Positions 1-9,306 of a DNA stretch of 64,000 nucleotides are shown piece by piece. Source of the stretch: CALKAL01 sp051846895 (GTDB lineage: Bacteria > Bacillota > Bacilli > Bacillales > Alkalibacillaceae). The stretch spans positions 19,376 to 83,375 of the forward strand of contig JBPYCQ010000013.1 in NCBI GenBank assembly GCA_051846895.1, written 5' to 3'. A program made the translations under genes and the position numbers. The notes below the pieces were generated by a model. The model saw nothing but the letters and a program-made list of their open reading frames with translations. It was not told the DNA's origin and made no database searches. How positions within the stretch are numbered: the first letter of the stretch is position 1; each line of letters opens with the position of its first letter.

Positions 1-383
1 GCAGACAAATTTGTAAACGTTTCGTACTGAGCGGTTGGAATTTGATAAGTCGCCATTAAATCTTTTGCGAATTGCTTACTTCCTTCGATAATAGCCGCTT
101 CTTTCGTCGGACCAAAAATCGTAAGACCTTCTTTCTGAAATCGATTAACAATCCCATCTATTAACGGAGCTTCCGGGCCAACAATTGTCAGCTCAATATT
201 GTTTTCTTTAGCAAAAGTCACTAAAGCTTCTTGGTCTCTTTCATCAATGTGAACGGGTGTTGCGACGTCCAACATTCCATCACTGCCTGGTGCGACATAT
301 ATTTCAGTTACTTTACTACTTTGCTTCACCTTCCATGCAAGTGCATGTTCTCTACCACCACGACCAATGATCAATACGTTCAT
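1..383 (-). CDS. purD: Phosphoribosylamine--glycine ligase (GARS), N-terminal part
   Basis: PurD joins phosphoribosylamine and glycine, using ATP, to make GAR in IMP synthesis. Only the first 127 codons are here; the gene continues beyond base 1. The N-terminus begins MNVLIIGRGGREHALAW, the typical GARS Rossmann-like start with its glycine loop, and continues with a conserved VGPEAPLIDGIV segment. The ATG is preceded by a GGGGG Shine-Dalgarno. It is the last gene of the purine operon, separated from purH by a gap that holds a repeat relic. Identity is clear; the ATP-grasp domain lies outside the window. Confidence 0.95.
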   Translation of the reverse strand, partial: MNVLIIGRGGREHALAWKVKQSSKVTEIYVAPGSDGMLDVATPVHIDERDQEALVTFAKENNIELTIVGPEAPLIDGIVNRFQKEGLTIFGPTKEAAIIEGSKQFAKDLMATYQIPTAQYETFTNLS

Positions 384-416
384 AAACGAACCCCCATTTT
401 TTTTAAAAAACAACTT

Positions 417-480
417 TTAATGTTTAGGTTGTATTTCATGGAAAGCATCCACCGATAACGATTCATAATTGGGTTTTAAT
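417..480. repeat. Internally deleted relic of the palindromic element found in the pur leader
   Basis: Thirty bases at 440-469 match 11112-11141 at 27 positions, all differences being transitions. The outer ends are also shared: TTAATGTTTAG at 417-427 matches 10967-10977, GTTGTATT at 428-435 matches 11008-11015, and GGGTTTTAAT at 471-480 matches the right end of the long copy. The GC-rich middle of about 90 bases is gone. It fills the purH-purD gap and overlaps the purH stop codon. I infer an old insertion that lost its centre. Confidence 0.75.
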
Positions 481-2020
481 GTTTAAAATGCCTCACACCG
501 GTAAACACCATGGCGATTCCGAATTCATTACATTTTTTAATCGAATCTTCATCACGGATTGACCCGCCTGGTTGAATAATAGCCGTTATACCTGCTTGAT
601 ACGCTGCTTCAACAGTATCTGGCATTGGAAAGAACGCATCTGACGCCATGACTGCACCTCTTGCAAGTTCGCCAGCCTGCTCTATTGCAATCTTCGCAGC
701 ACCGACACGATTCATCTGACCAGCACCAACACCAATCGTTTGTGAGTCTTTTGCCAATAAAATCGCATTTGACTTCACATGCTTAACAATTTTCCAAGCA
801 AAAAGTAAATCTTTCATTTCTTGCTTAGTAGGCTCACGATCAGTTACAACTTTTAATTCAAGCTCATCTAGCGGAAATTGATCTTCATCTTGAATGAGCA
901 CGCCACCTGAGACCGAATGTAACTTTTCGTCTTGCTTTGTTTTCTTAATCGGCACTTCGAGTAAACGTATGTTTTTCTTCTTCGTTAACATGTCAAACGC
1001 CTCATTAGAAAATTTGGGAGCAATAACAATTTCTAAAAAGATATCACTCAATTTTTCTGCAACATCTTTTTCAACTAAACGGTTTAAAGCGACAATCCCA
1101 CCAAAGATCGAAATAGGATCAGCTTTGTAGGCACGGGTATAAGCCTCTAATAAACTACTACCCACCCCTACTCCACAAGGATTCATATGTTTCACTGCTA
1201 CTGCAGCAGGTTCTTCGAGGTCTTTTACGATCGAGAGGGCCGCATCCGCATCTTGAATATTGTTATATGATAATGCTTTACCATGCAGTTGTTTCGCATG
1301 AACGAGAGAGGATGTTTCGCTTAAAGCATTCCGATAGAAAGCTGCTTGTTGATGTGGATTCTCCCCGTAACGAAGTGTCTCTTGATGTTCAAAAGTAACT
1401 GTTTTTGTTTCAGGGAACTTTTCGCCAACTTGTTCAGTTAAATATTGAGCAATTAATGCATCGTAATGTGCTGTATGACGAAATACTTTAGCCGCTAATT
1501 TTCTTTTAATATCAAGCGAGACTTCACCGTATTCTTGTATTTCATCAATGACAACTTGATAATCATTAGGGTCAACAATAACTGTCACATCTAGATGGTT
1601 TTTAGCTGCAGCACGTAACATTGTCGGTCCACCAATATCAATGTTCTCTATCGCATCATCAAATGAGACATCATCTTTCATAATTGTTTCTTTAAAAGGA
1701 TATAAATTCACAATGACAAAATCGATTGGCTGAATTTGATGTTCTTCTAGCTGGTTTAAATGATTATCTAAGTGACGTCGTGCTAATAATCCCGCATGAA
1801 CATTCGGGTGTAATGTTTTAACACGTCCATCTAAAATTTCAGGGAAGTTTGTCACATCTGATATGTTCATCACATTAATTCCAGCTTCGTTAAGCGTACG
1901 CATCGTTCCACCAGTTGAAATGATTTCAACGCCTAATGCTTCTAATTTTCTAGCAAATTCAACAATGCCTGATTTATTTGATACACTAATTAATGCTCGT
2001 TTCGTTGGCAATCTCCTCAT
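476..2020 (-). CDS. purH: Bifunctional AICAR transformylase / IMP cyclohydrolase
   Basis: PurH catalyses the last two steps to IMP: formylation of AICAR with 10-formyl-THF, then ring closure. The 514-residue protein has an N-terminal MGS-like cyclohydrolase domain (KRALISVSNKSGIVEFA, then STGGT and GRVKTLHPNVHAGLL) and a C-terminal transformylase domain (RYGENPHQQAAFYR, KHMNPCGVGVG), ending in the conserved TGVRHFKH. Its start overlaps the end of purN by about 35 bases. The chosen ATG has poor Shine-Dalgarno spacing; a TTG three codons later is a possible alternative. The length is usual for the family. Confidence 0.98.
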   Translation of the reverse strand: MRRLPTKRALISVSNKSGIVEFARKLEALGVEIISTGGTMRTLNEAGINVMNISDVTNFPEILDGRVKTLHPNVHAGLLARRHLDNHLNQLEEHQIQPIDFVIVNLYPFKETIMKDDVSFDDAIENIDIGGPTMLRAAAKNHLDVTVIVDPNDYQVVIDEIQEYGEVSLDIKRKLAAKVFRHTAHYDALIAQYLTEQVGEKFPETKTVTFEHQETLRYGENPHQQAAFYRNALSETSSLVHAKQLHGKALSYNNIQDADAALSIVKDLEEPAAVAVKHMNPCGVGVGSSLLEAYTRAYKADPISIFGGIVALNRLVEKDVAEKLSDIFLEIVIAPKFSNEAFDMLTKKKNIRLLEVPIKKTKQDEKLHSVSGGVLIQDEDQFPLDELELKVVTDREPTKQEMKDLLFAWKIVKHVKSNAILLAKDSQTIGVGAGQMNRVGAAKIAIEQAGELARGAVMASDAFFPMPDTVEAAYQAGITAIIQPGGSIRDEDSIKKCNEFGIAMVFTGVRHFKH

Positions 2021-2585
2021 CCTCTCGCAGTAACTTTGCTAATGTTTTTGGGTAAAGCTCATGTTCAATCGCTTGGATTTTCTTTTGTAATTGTAAATAT
2101 GTATCTGTATCCTCAATTTTCACAGCTTCTTGAGCAATGATTGGGCCAGTATCCATTCCGGCATCTACATAATGAATAGTCACCCCGGTTACTTTAACAC
2201 CTTTATTTAGCGCTTGCTGAATCGCGTCTTTCCCCGGAAAGCTTGGCAGTAATGATGGATGAATATTCACGATTCTCCCGATATAGGCATTTAATAGTGT
2301 TGGCCCGATGAGTCGCATATAGCCAGCCAAGACGATGAAATCAATACGTTCCCGCTTCAGGACGTTTAATAACTCTAATTCGTAAGCCGCCTTATCCCCG
2401 AATGACTTCGGTGAAAAAGCAATAGAAGGAACGTTGAGCTGCTGAGCGCGTTTCAAAGCATATGCATCTTCTTGATCGGAAAAAAGAAAGACGACTTCAT
2501 AACCGATTTTCTCTGTTTGCGCTGCTTTCACAATCGTCTCAAAATTTGATCCACTACCTGATGCAAAGACCGCAACACGCTTCAT
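1986..2585 (-). CDS. purN: Phosphoribosylglycinamide formyltransferase (GART)
   Basis: PurN transfers a formyl group from 10-formyl-THF to GAR. The 199-residue protein begins KRVAVFASGSGSNFE, the phosphate-binding loop of GART. It contains VLAGYMRLIGPTLL and NIHPSLLPSFPGKDA (the catalytic Asn-His region), then HYVDAGMDTGPII with the catalytic Asp. I chose the ATG that overlaps the purM stop as TGATG, eight bases after a GGAG in the purM end; a GTG one codon upstream is also open. This points to translational coupling with purM. Confidence 0.97.
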   Translation of the reverse strand: MKRVAVFASGSGSNFETIVKAAQTEKIGYEVVFLFSDQEDAYALKRAQQLNVPSIAFSPKSFGDKAAYELELLNVLKRERIDFIVLAGYMRLIGPTLLNAYIGRIVNIHPSLLPSFPGKDAIQQALNKGVKVTGVTIHYVDAGMDTGPIIAQEAVKIEDTDTYLQLQKKIQAIEHELYPKTLAKLLREDEEIANETSIN

Positions 2586-3619
2586 CACACATTCACTCCT
2601 TTTAACACTAGCTGTCCACCTTCTGTCACAACGCCTATTTCATAAGCCTCTTCATTAAGATCGTTTAATACGTTTAACGTTTCCTTAACCTTTTCTTTAG
2701 AAACCGCCATCACCATACCAATTCCCATATTAAAAACGTGATACATTTCATTGCTATTTAGCTTCCCTTTTTCTTTAATAAAAGAAAAGATGCGTGGCAA
2801 TGGAAATGTCGCCACATCAATCTCCGCACCGAAGCCACCTGGTAACATTCTCGGAATATTTTCATAAAAACCACCGCCCGTTATATGAGCTACCCCTTTA
2901 ATCAGGTGACGTTCCTTTAATTGAAGTAACGTATTGACATAAATTTTTGTAGGCGTGAGTAATACATTTCCAAGTGATTGCTCAAACGAATCGTACACTT
3001 GTTTATAATCAAGGTGGGCATCAGTAATGACTTTTCTTACGAGTGAGAAGCCATTGCTATGGACACCCGATGAAGCAAAACCTATTAGTACATCGCCTGG
3101 AACGATCTCATCACCAGTAATAAGCTCGCTTTTTTCACATGCACCGACAGCGAACCCAGCAAGATCATATTCGTTTTCATCATATATACCTGGCATTTCA
3201 GCCGTTTCACCGCCGATAAGTGCGCAACCTGCTTGCACACACCCATCAGCGACACCTTTTACGATTTGTTCAATCGTTACTGGATTAGCTTTCCCTACCC
3301 CGATATAATCTAAAAAATATAAGGGCTCTGCTCCTTGACTAGCAATGTCGTTCACACACATCGCAACAAGATCAATACCTATCGTTTCATGTTGATCCAT
3401 CATAAAAGCTAGCTGTAGCTTCGTACCAACACCATCTGTTCCTGAAACGAGAACAGGTTCTTTATACGGTAACGACGATAAATCAAACATACCGCCAAAG
3501 CCGCCAATCGCTCCCATAACTCCTCGACGTTCCGTACGCTTCACATGCTTTTTCATACGATTTACCGCTTCATAACCCGCTTCTAAATTAACCCCAGCAT
3601 TTTTATACGCTTCAGACAT
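2585..3619 (-). CDS. purM: Phosphoribosylformylglycinamidine cyclo-ligase (AIR synthase)
   Basis: PurM closes the imidazole ring by converting FGAM to AIR with ATP. The 344-residue protein shows the PurM/PurL fold signatures: VSGTDGVGTKLQLA near residue 60, a GGETAEMPG ATP-binding segment near residue 137, and HITGGGFYENIPRML in the C-terminal half. Its start overlaps the purF end by 8 bases and its stop overlaps the purN start. The enzyme acts directly on the product of PurL, whose two usual partner subunits are not encoded in this operon. Confidence 0.98.
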   Translation of the reverse strand: MSEAYKNAGVNLEAGYEAVNRMKKHVKRTERRGVMGAIGGFGGMFDLSSLPYKEPVLVSGTDGVGTKLQLAFMMDQHETIGIDLVAMCVNDIASQGAEPLYFLDYIGVGKANPVTIEQIVKGVADGCVQAGCALIGGETAEMPGIYDENEYDLAGFAVGACEKSELITGDEIVPGDVLIGFASSGVHSNGFSLVRKVITDAHLDYKQVYDSFEQSLGNVLLTPTKIYVNTLLQLKERHLIKGVAHITGGGFYENIPRMLPGGFGAEIDVATFPLPRIFSFIKEKGKLNSNEMYHVFNMGIGMVMAVSKEKVKETLNVLNDLNEEAYEIGVVTEGGQLVLKGVNV

Positions 3620-5051
3620 TGAAATTCGCTCCGATCAACTTCTCTTTTTCATCAAGCTCTAAACTATGTTCATATAAATCAGTCGGATACTTACCTGTAA
3701 AACAAGCTAAACAATGACCACAATTAGGTGACTGATCTTGTCTCCCAATCGCTCCAACCATCGCATCAATCGGTAAAAACTTTAATGAATCAGCACCGAT
3801 TATCGCTGTCATTTCATCAACCGAATGATTAGCTGCCATCAATTCTCCTCTTGATGACGTATCAATTCCGTAAAAACAAGGGTGCGTAATTGGCGGTGCT
3901 GAAATACGGACGTGGACTTCTCTTGCTCCTGCTTCTTTAAGTAATTTAACAATGCGTTTCGAGGTCGTCCCTCTAACGATAGAATCATCGACCATGACGA
4001 CACGTTTGCCTTCAACAATTTTACGAACTGCTGATAGCTTCATTCTTACTCCCCGCTCTCTTAAGCTTTGAGAAGGTTGAATAAATGTGCGAGCGACGTA
4101 CCGATTTTTAATTAACCCTAGTTCATATGGAATGCCAGATTGTTCAGCATATCCAATGGCAGCAGAAATACTAGAATCAGGTACACCGATGACGACATCT
4201 GCATCAACTGGAGTGAGTTCTGCTAATTTTTTTCCTAGACGCTTTCTTACACTATGAATATTTTCATCATCAACATTACTGTCTGGTCGAGCAAAATAAA
4301 CATATTCCATCGTACAAATTGAACGGTCCTTTGGCTCTGTAAACTGATCGACTTGAATCCCTTCATCGTCAATGATAATAATCTCACCTGGTTCGATCTC
4401 TCGTATATATTCAGCACCGACAACATCGAAGGCACACGTCTCAGATGCTACAGCATAACCGTCACCCATTTTCCCAAGTGATAATGGATGCATCCCCCGT
4501 GGATCAAGAGCAGCTATCAGTCTATCTTCTACGAGCATGACAATAGCAAAAGCCCCTTCAAGTTCACATAAGGCGTCTTTTATCCGATTAATTAAAGGCT
4601 TTCTTCCACCTTTTTTGATCAAATGTGCAATGACTTCTGTATCTGATGTTGTTTGAAAAATACTACCTTCTGCTTCAAGCTCTTCTTTTAATTGAGCTGC
4701 ATTAATTAAGTGACCGTTATGAGCAATCGAAAGAGAGCCTGTTGTCGATTGGAAGAACAATGGTTGAACATTTTCAATCGACTTACTGCCATTAGTAGAG
4801 TAACGTACATGCCCAATCGCACAGTTTCCTTCTAATTGGTTTAAAACGGTTTCGTCAAACACTTCTGTGACAAGACCGAGCCCTTTTGTCTGCTTTAATC
4901 GGACACCATCAGAAACGACAATCCCAGCCCCTTCTTGACCACGATGCTGTAAGCTGTGCAAACCGTAATAAGTAATATGTGCTGCTTGAGGATGATTAAA
5001 GACACCAAAAATACCACACTCTTCATTCAATCCCTTTATTTCAGCAAGCAT
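3612..5051 (-). CDS. purF: Amidophosphoribosyltransferase
   Basis: PurF makes phosphoribosylamine from PRPP and glutamine, the committed step of purine synthesis. The start chosen, after a GGAGC Shine-Dalgarno, gives an 11-residue propeptide MLAEIKGLNEE followed by Cys12. Cleavage before this Cys would expose the catalytic N-terminal cysteine, as in the B. subtilis enzyme. The PRTase domain carries VVMVDDSIVRGTTSKR. Cysteines in HPCFYG and PNCGHCLACF fit the 4Fe-4S cluster form. The 5' end overlaps purL by 16 bases and the length (479) is normal. Confidence 0.98.
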   Translation of the reverse strand: MLAEIKGLNEECGIFGVFNHPQAAHITYYGLHSLQHRGQEGAGIVVSDGVRLKQTKGLGLVTEVFDETVLNQLEGNCAIGHVRYSTNGSKSIENVQPLFFQSTTGSLSIAHNGHLINAAQLKEELEAEGSIFQTTSDTEVIAHLIKKGGRKPLINRIKDALCELEGAFAIVMLVEDRLIAALDPRGMHPLSLGKMGDGYAVASETCAFDVVGAEYIREIEPGEIIIIDDEGIQVDQFTEPKDRSICTMEYVYFARPDSNVDDENIHSVRKRLGKKLAELTPVDADVVIGVPDSSISAAIGYAEQSGIPYELGLIKNRYVARTFIQPSQSLRERGVRMKLSAVRKIVEGKRVVMVDDSIVRGTTSKRIVKLLKEAGAREVHVRISAPPITHPCFYGIDTSSRGELMAANHSVDEMTAIIGADSLKFLPIDAMVGAIGRQDQSPNCGHCLACFTGKYPTDLYEHSLELDEKEKLIGANFNV

Positions 5052-7249
5052 GGAATAGCTCCTTTCCATAAATCTGTTAATCTACTAACAGACTGGCCAA
5101 TCACCTTTTTCTCGTTAAAGAAAATAGTGAGTTGCTCATTATCAGTCACCGTCCCAATAAACTGAGCATCCTCTACTAATTGCTCAAACGCTCGTCTATT
5201 CGATTCTTTAACTGTCACAATAAAACGGCTTTGTGTCTCGCTAAACAACTCGATTAAGTGATCACCGAATAGGGCTATATCTAATCCAAAACTTGTCGTC
5301 ATCACCTTTTCAGCTAATGCTGTAGCTAACCCGCCTTCAGATACATCGTGTGCGGATTCAATCACTCCACCTTGAATCGCTTTTAAAAGCTGTGACTGAC
5401 GTTGTTTTTCTTTTTGTAAATTAAGGGCTGGTGCTTTACCTTCATATGTTCCAGTTAATAGTTTTTGAACTTCACTACCACCGATTTCATTCGTCGTTTC
5501 ACCAATCACATAGACGAAGTCCCCAGCTTCTTTTACATATTGAGTCGTGATATGTTTTAAATCATGGACGATGCCTACCATCCCAATAATCGGTGTCGGG
5601 AAAATACTTTCGCCATTTGATTCGTTATAAAGGGAAACATTACCGCTAATGACCGGTGTCTGTAGGACTTCACATGCTTCGGATAAGCCATCCGTCGCAC
5701 GTTCCATTTCCCAATAGACATCCTCTTTATCCGGACTGCCGAAGTTTAATCCATCTGTTAGAGCGATTGGTTCCGCACCCGTTGCTACAATGTTTCTTGC
5801 CGCTTCAGCAACCGCGATTTTTCCACCTGTGTAAGGATCTAAATGGATATAACGTGAATTACAATCTGTCGTCATCGCAAGGCCTTTATTCGTCTCACCG
5901 ATACGGATGACGGCAGCATCTGATCCAGGCGCAACCAACGTGCTTCCGTCAGTTCCTTGATCAAATTGTTTATACACCCAATCTTTACTAGCAATCGTCG
6001 GGGTTTGAAGCAATTGTTCCAATATTTCATTCGCATCTTGAATGTTCGGTATTTCAACTTTCAATGATTGATGATAAGAAAAAGATTTCGGCTCTTTTGA
6101 CGGCATTTGGTAAACTGGGGCGTCTTCCGCCAATGCATCGACAGGCAAGTCACAGACGACGTCACCTTCATATAAAAGGCGTAGTTGTTTTTCTTCAATG
6201 ACATGCCCAACTTCAATCGCATCAAGGTCATATTTTGAGACGATATCTTTTATTTCTTGTTCATGACCTTTTTTCACAACAATGAGCATCCGCTCTTGTG
6301 TTTCAGAAAGCATCATTTCATATGGTGTTAAATCATCATATTTTTTCGGAACTAAATCTAGGTTCAATTCAATACCTGTGCCTGCTTTACTTGCCATCTC
6401 ACTTGCTGAAGAAGTAAGTCCAGCAGCCCCCATATCTTGAATTCCTACAAGTGCTTCTATTTTGCAAATTTCTAAGCAGGCATCAATGAGACGTTTTTCT
6501 AATAATGGATCGCCTTGAACAGTTAAAAGATCTTCGCCTGATTGTTCAGTTAGTTCCTCAGATGCAAACGTTGCCCCATGAATGCCATCACGACCTGTCG
6601 CCGCCCCAATATACATCACTGTGTTACCGACACCTTTTGCTTGACCGACTTGAATGTCACTATGTTGCATCACGCCGACACACATCGCATTAACAAGTGG
6701 ATTACCTTGATAACTTTGATCAAATTGAATTTCTCCACCTACTGTTGGTACTCCAACATCGTTCCCGTAGCTTGCCATTCCTCTAACAACTTCTTTAACT
6801 AAAAACTTCGTTCGTGGATGATCTAATTCTCCAAATCGTAAAGAATTAAGTAATGCAACAGGGCGCGCACCCATTGAAAAGACATCCCGGATAATACCAC
6901 CAACTCCAGTCGCCGCACCATGGAATGGTTCTACAGCAGAAGGGTGATTATGACTTTCTATTTTAAAAACGACTGCGAGATTATCTCCAACATCAACAAT
7001 CCCCGCTCCTTCGCCAGGCCCTTGAAGAACTCTTTCACCTGATGTTGGAAACTTCTTAAGTAATAGTTTTGATTTCTTATAACTACAATGCTCGCTCCAC
7101 ATTACAGAAAAAATGCCGGTCTCAGTGTAATTTGGAGTTCTACCAAGGATTGATTCAACTCTGGCAAACTCTGAATCTGTTAATCCCATTTCCCGATATA
7201 GCTTTTTCTCTTTAATGTCAGTCGTTGACGGTTCAGTCATTAATGTCAT
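5036..7249 (-). CDS. purL: FGAM synthase large subunit, short (PurS/PurQ-dependent) type
   Basis: PurL converts FGAR to FGAM using ammonia. This 737-residue form is the short bacterial type, which in characterised Bacillus works in a complex with PurS and the glutaminase PurQ. Motifs include FSVMWSEHCSYK near the N-terminus, FKIESHNHPSA, GIQDMGAAGLTSS and AHDVSEGGLA. The ATG follows GGAGGGG at good spacing. Only 35 bases separate it from the purC stop, so neither purS nor purQ fits there, and no glutaminase domain is fused to the protein. Confidence 0.97.
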   Translation of the reverse strand: MTLMTEPSTTDIKEKKLYREMGLTDSEFARVESILGRTPNYTETGIFSVMWSEHCSYKKSKLLLKKFPTSGERVLQGPGEGAGIVDVGDNLAVVFKIESHNHPSAVEPFHGAATGVGGIIRDVFSMGARPVALLNSLRFGELDHPRTKFLVKEVVRGMASYGNDVGVPTVGGEIQFDQSYQGNPLVNAMCVGVMQHSDIQVGQAKGVGNTVMYIGAATGRDGIHGATFASEELTEQSGEDLLTVQGDPLLEKRLIDACLEICKIEALVGIQDMGAAGLTSSASEMASKAGTGIELNLDLVPKKYDDLTPYEMMLSETQERMLIVVKKGHEQEIKDIVSKYDLDAIEVGHVIEEKQLRLLYEGDVVCDLPVDALAEDAPVYQMPSKEPKSFSYHQSLKVEIPNIQDANEILEQLLQTPTIASKDWVYKQFDQGTDGSTLVAPGSDAAVIRIGETNKGLAMTTDCNSRYIHLDPYTGGKIAVAEAARNIVATGAEPIALTDGLNFGSPDKEDVYWEMERATDGLSEACEVLQTPVISGNVSLYNESNGESIFPTPIIGMVGIVHDLKHITTQYVKEAGDFVYVIGETTNEIGGSEVQKLLTGTYEGKAPALNLQKEKQRQSQLLKAIQGGVIESAHDVSEGGLATALAEKVMTTSFGLDIALFGDHLIELFSETQSRFIVTVKESNRRAFEQLVEDAQFIGTVTDNEQLTIFFNEKKVIGQSVSRLTDLWKGAIPCLLK

Positions 7250-7284
7250 TCCGTTCCCCTCCAGCTTTTTAATATCGATAATGA

Positions 7285-8001
7285 TCAAATGTTTAATCCA
7301 GTAAGTCTATTAAAAACTTCTTCATATGTTTTTAATACATCGCCTAAATCTTTGCGAAAAACATCTTTATCAAGCTTTTCATTTGAATAAAGATCCCACA
7401 ATCTACACGTGTCTGGTGATACTTCATCAGATAATATAATGTTTTTATCTTGATCAAATCCAAACTCCAACTTAAAATCAACCAAACGTAGTTGACAGGC
7501 TAGAAAGATTTCCTTCAGCACCTCATTTACTTTCAACGTCTGATTCCTTATATTTTTCAGCTCTTTATCAGATGCTAGGTTTAAAAGTTTAATATGATCG
7601 TCATTTATGAGTGGATCACCAAGAGAATCATCTTTATAGTAATACTCAACAATCGGCTCACTTAATTGAATACCTTCTTCTAACCCAAGTCTTTTTGCTA
7701 AGCTCCCAGCTGTGACGTTTCGTACGACGACTTCAATTGGGATGATTGATGTTTGTTTAACAAGCTGCTCTGTCTCACTAATTTTTTTAATAAAATGATT
7801 TGGAACACCATTCTCCTGAAGCCTTTCAAAAATAAGAGCAGATATCTCGTTATTTAACTTACCCTTTCCGGCTTTTTCAGACTTTTTCACCCCATTAAAT
7901 GCCGTTAAGTCGTTCTTATAGTCAACGAGCAACACGTGATTTTCATTCGTTTTATATAACTTTTTAGCCTTGCCTTCATATAACAAATGCCCTTTTTCCA
8001 A
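7285..8001 (-). CDS. purC: SAICAR synthetase
   Basis: PurC ligates aspartate to CAIR with ATP. The 238-residue protein begins with the family signature LLYEGKAKKLY and contains SLAKRLGLEEG, a typical VEVVVRNVTAGS-type core, and LVDFKLEFG followed by LSDEVSPDTCRLWD near the C-terminus. It starts 12 bases after purB. In Bacillus the next gene is purS; here purL follows directly. Confidence 0.98.
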   Translation of the reverse strand: MEKGHLLYEGKAKKLYKTNENHVLLVDYKNDLTAFNGVKKSEKAGKGKLNNEISALIFERLQENGVPNHFIKKISETEQLVKQTSIIPIEVVVRNVTAGSLAKRLGLEEGIQLSEPIVEYYYKDDSLGDPLINDDHIKLLNLASDKELKNIRNQTLKVNEVLKEIFLACQLRLVDFKLEFGFDQDKNIILSDEVSPDTCRLWDLYSNEKLDKDVFRKDLGDVLKTYEEVFNRLTGLNI

Positions 8002-8013
8002 GGAAATTCCCCC

Positions 8014-9306
8014 TTAAAGACCGACTCGCTCAAATATAGCGTCGACATTTTTTAAATGAAAAGCTGGGTCAAAACAAGCTTCTAACACCTCTTGTGATAA
8101 TGTAGTTTTTATTGTCTCGTTGCTTCTAACTAGATCAGGGAATGATGTCTGCTCTTCCCATGCTTGCATCGCTAATGGTTGGACGAGATCATACGCTTTT
8201 TCACGGGCGAAACCTTTATCAATTAATGTTAATAAAACGCGTTGTGAAAAAATTAATCCAAATGTCCGGTCCATATTTCGTTTCATATTCTCTTCATAGA
8301 CCGTCAGCTTTTCCACGATGTTAGTAAAGCGATTCAACATATAATTAAGTGCAATCGTCGCATCTGGAATAATGATTCGCTCAGCTGATGAATGTGAAAT
8401 ATCACGCTCATGCCAGAGCGGGACATTTTCATAAGCGGTCATCATATATCCACGAATGACGCGCGCCATTCCAGCCATATTTTCAGAACCTATTGGATTC
8501 CGTTTATGCGGCATAGCAGATGACCCTTTTTGACCTTTTGCAAAAAACTCCTCAACCTCTCTCGTTTCACTTTTTTGCAGGCCACGAATTTCGACCGCCA
8601 TTTTTTCAATTGATGTTGCAATAAGAGCAAGTGTTGACATGTAATGGGCGTGTCGATCACGTTGTAACGTCTGTGTAGAAATTGGTGCCGGCTTCAACCC
8701 GAGTTTTTCACAAACGTATTTTTCAACAAACGGATCAATATTTGCATACGTTCCAACAGCACCTGATAATTTTCCAAAGGCAATCGTTTCCGCAGCCGCG
8801 TCAAAACGCTCAAGATTGCGTTTCATCTCTTCATACCATAAGGCAACCTTTAAGCCGAACGTTGTCGGTTCAGCGTGTACCCCGTGCGTACGACCCATCA
8901 TGATTGTATATTTATAATCCTTCGCCTTTTGACCTAGAATATCAATGAAACGAACGATATCTTTTCGAATAATGTCATTCGCTTGCTTGATTAAATACGA
9001 TAGAGCCGTATCAACGACATCTGTTGACGTTAAACCGTAATGAACCCATTTTTTCTCTTCACCCAATGTTTCCGAAACAGCACGAGTAAATGCAACAACA
9101 TCATGTCTCGTTTCCTTTTCAATCTCAGCAATACGATTCACATCAAATGAAGCATGTCGACGGATTTTCTCAACGTCTTCTTTTGGAATAATTCCTAGCT
9201 CACTCCACGCTTCACATGCTAATATTTCTACTTCCAACCAAGCTTGAAATTTATTCTCCTCTGTCCAAATACGACCCATTTCCTCACGTGTATAACGTTC
9301 AATCAT
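8014..9306 (-). CDS. purB: Adenylosuccinate lyase
   Basis: PurB acts twice in purine synthesis, splitting SAICAR to AICAR and adenylosuccinate to AMP. The 430-residue protein contains the fumarase/ASL signature GSSAMPHKRNPIGSE near residue 260 and an upstream TSTDVVDTAL region with MGRTHGVHAEPTTFG. The ATG lies 8 bases after a GGAGGG; a longer reading would start at a TTG that overlaps this Shine-Dalgarno and is unlikely. It overlaps the purK stop by 4 bases. Confidence 0.98.
   Translation of the reverse strand: MIERYTREEMGRIWTEENKFQAWLEVEILACEAWSELGIIPKEDVEKIRRHASFDVNRIAEIEKETRHDVVAFTRAVSETLGEEKKWVHYGLTSTDVVDTALSYLIKQANDIIRKDIVRFIDILGQKAKDYKYTIMMGRTHGVHAEPTTFGLKVALWYEEMKRNLERFDAAAETIAFGKLSGAVGTYANIDPFVEKYVCEKLGLKPAPISTQTLQRDRHAHYMSTLALIATSIEKMAVEIRGLQKSETREVEEFFAKGQKGSSAMPHKRNPIGSENMAGMARVIRGYMMTAYENVPLWHERDISHSSAERIIIPDATIALNYMLNRFTNIVEKLTVYEENMKRNMDRTFGLIFSQRVLLTLIDKGFAREKAYDLVQPLAMQAWEEQTSFPDLVRSNETIKTTLSQEVLEACFDPAFHLKNVDAIFERVGL

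Noticed and set aside
7250..7288. A longer purL start (TTG overlapping the purC stop)
   Set aside because: It would add 13 residues that include the Shine-Dalgarno and match no PurL; the ATG after GGAGGGG is far better.
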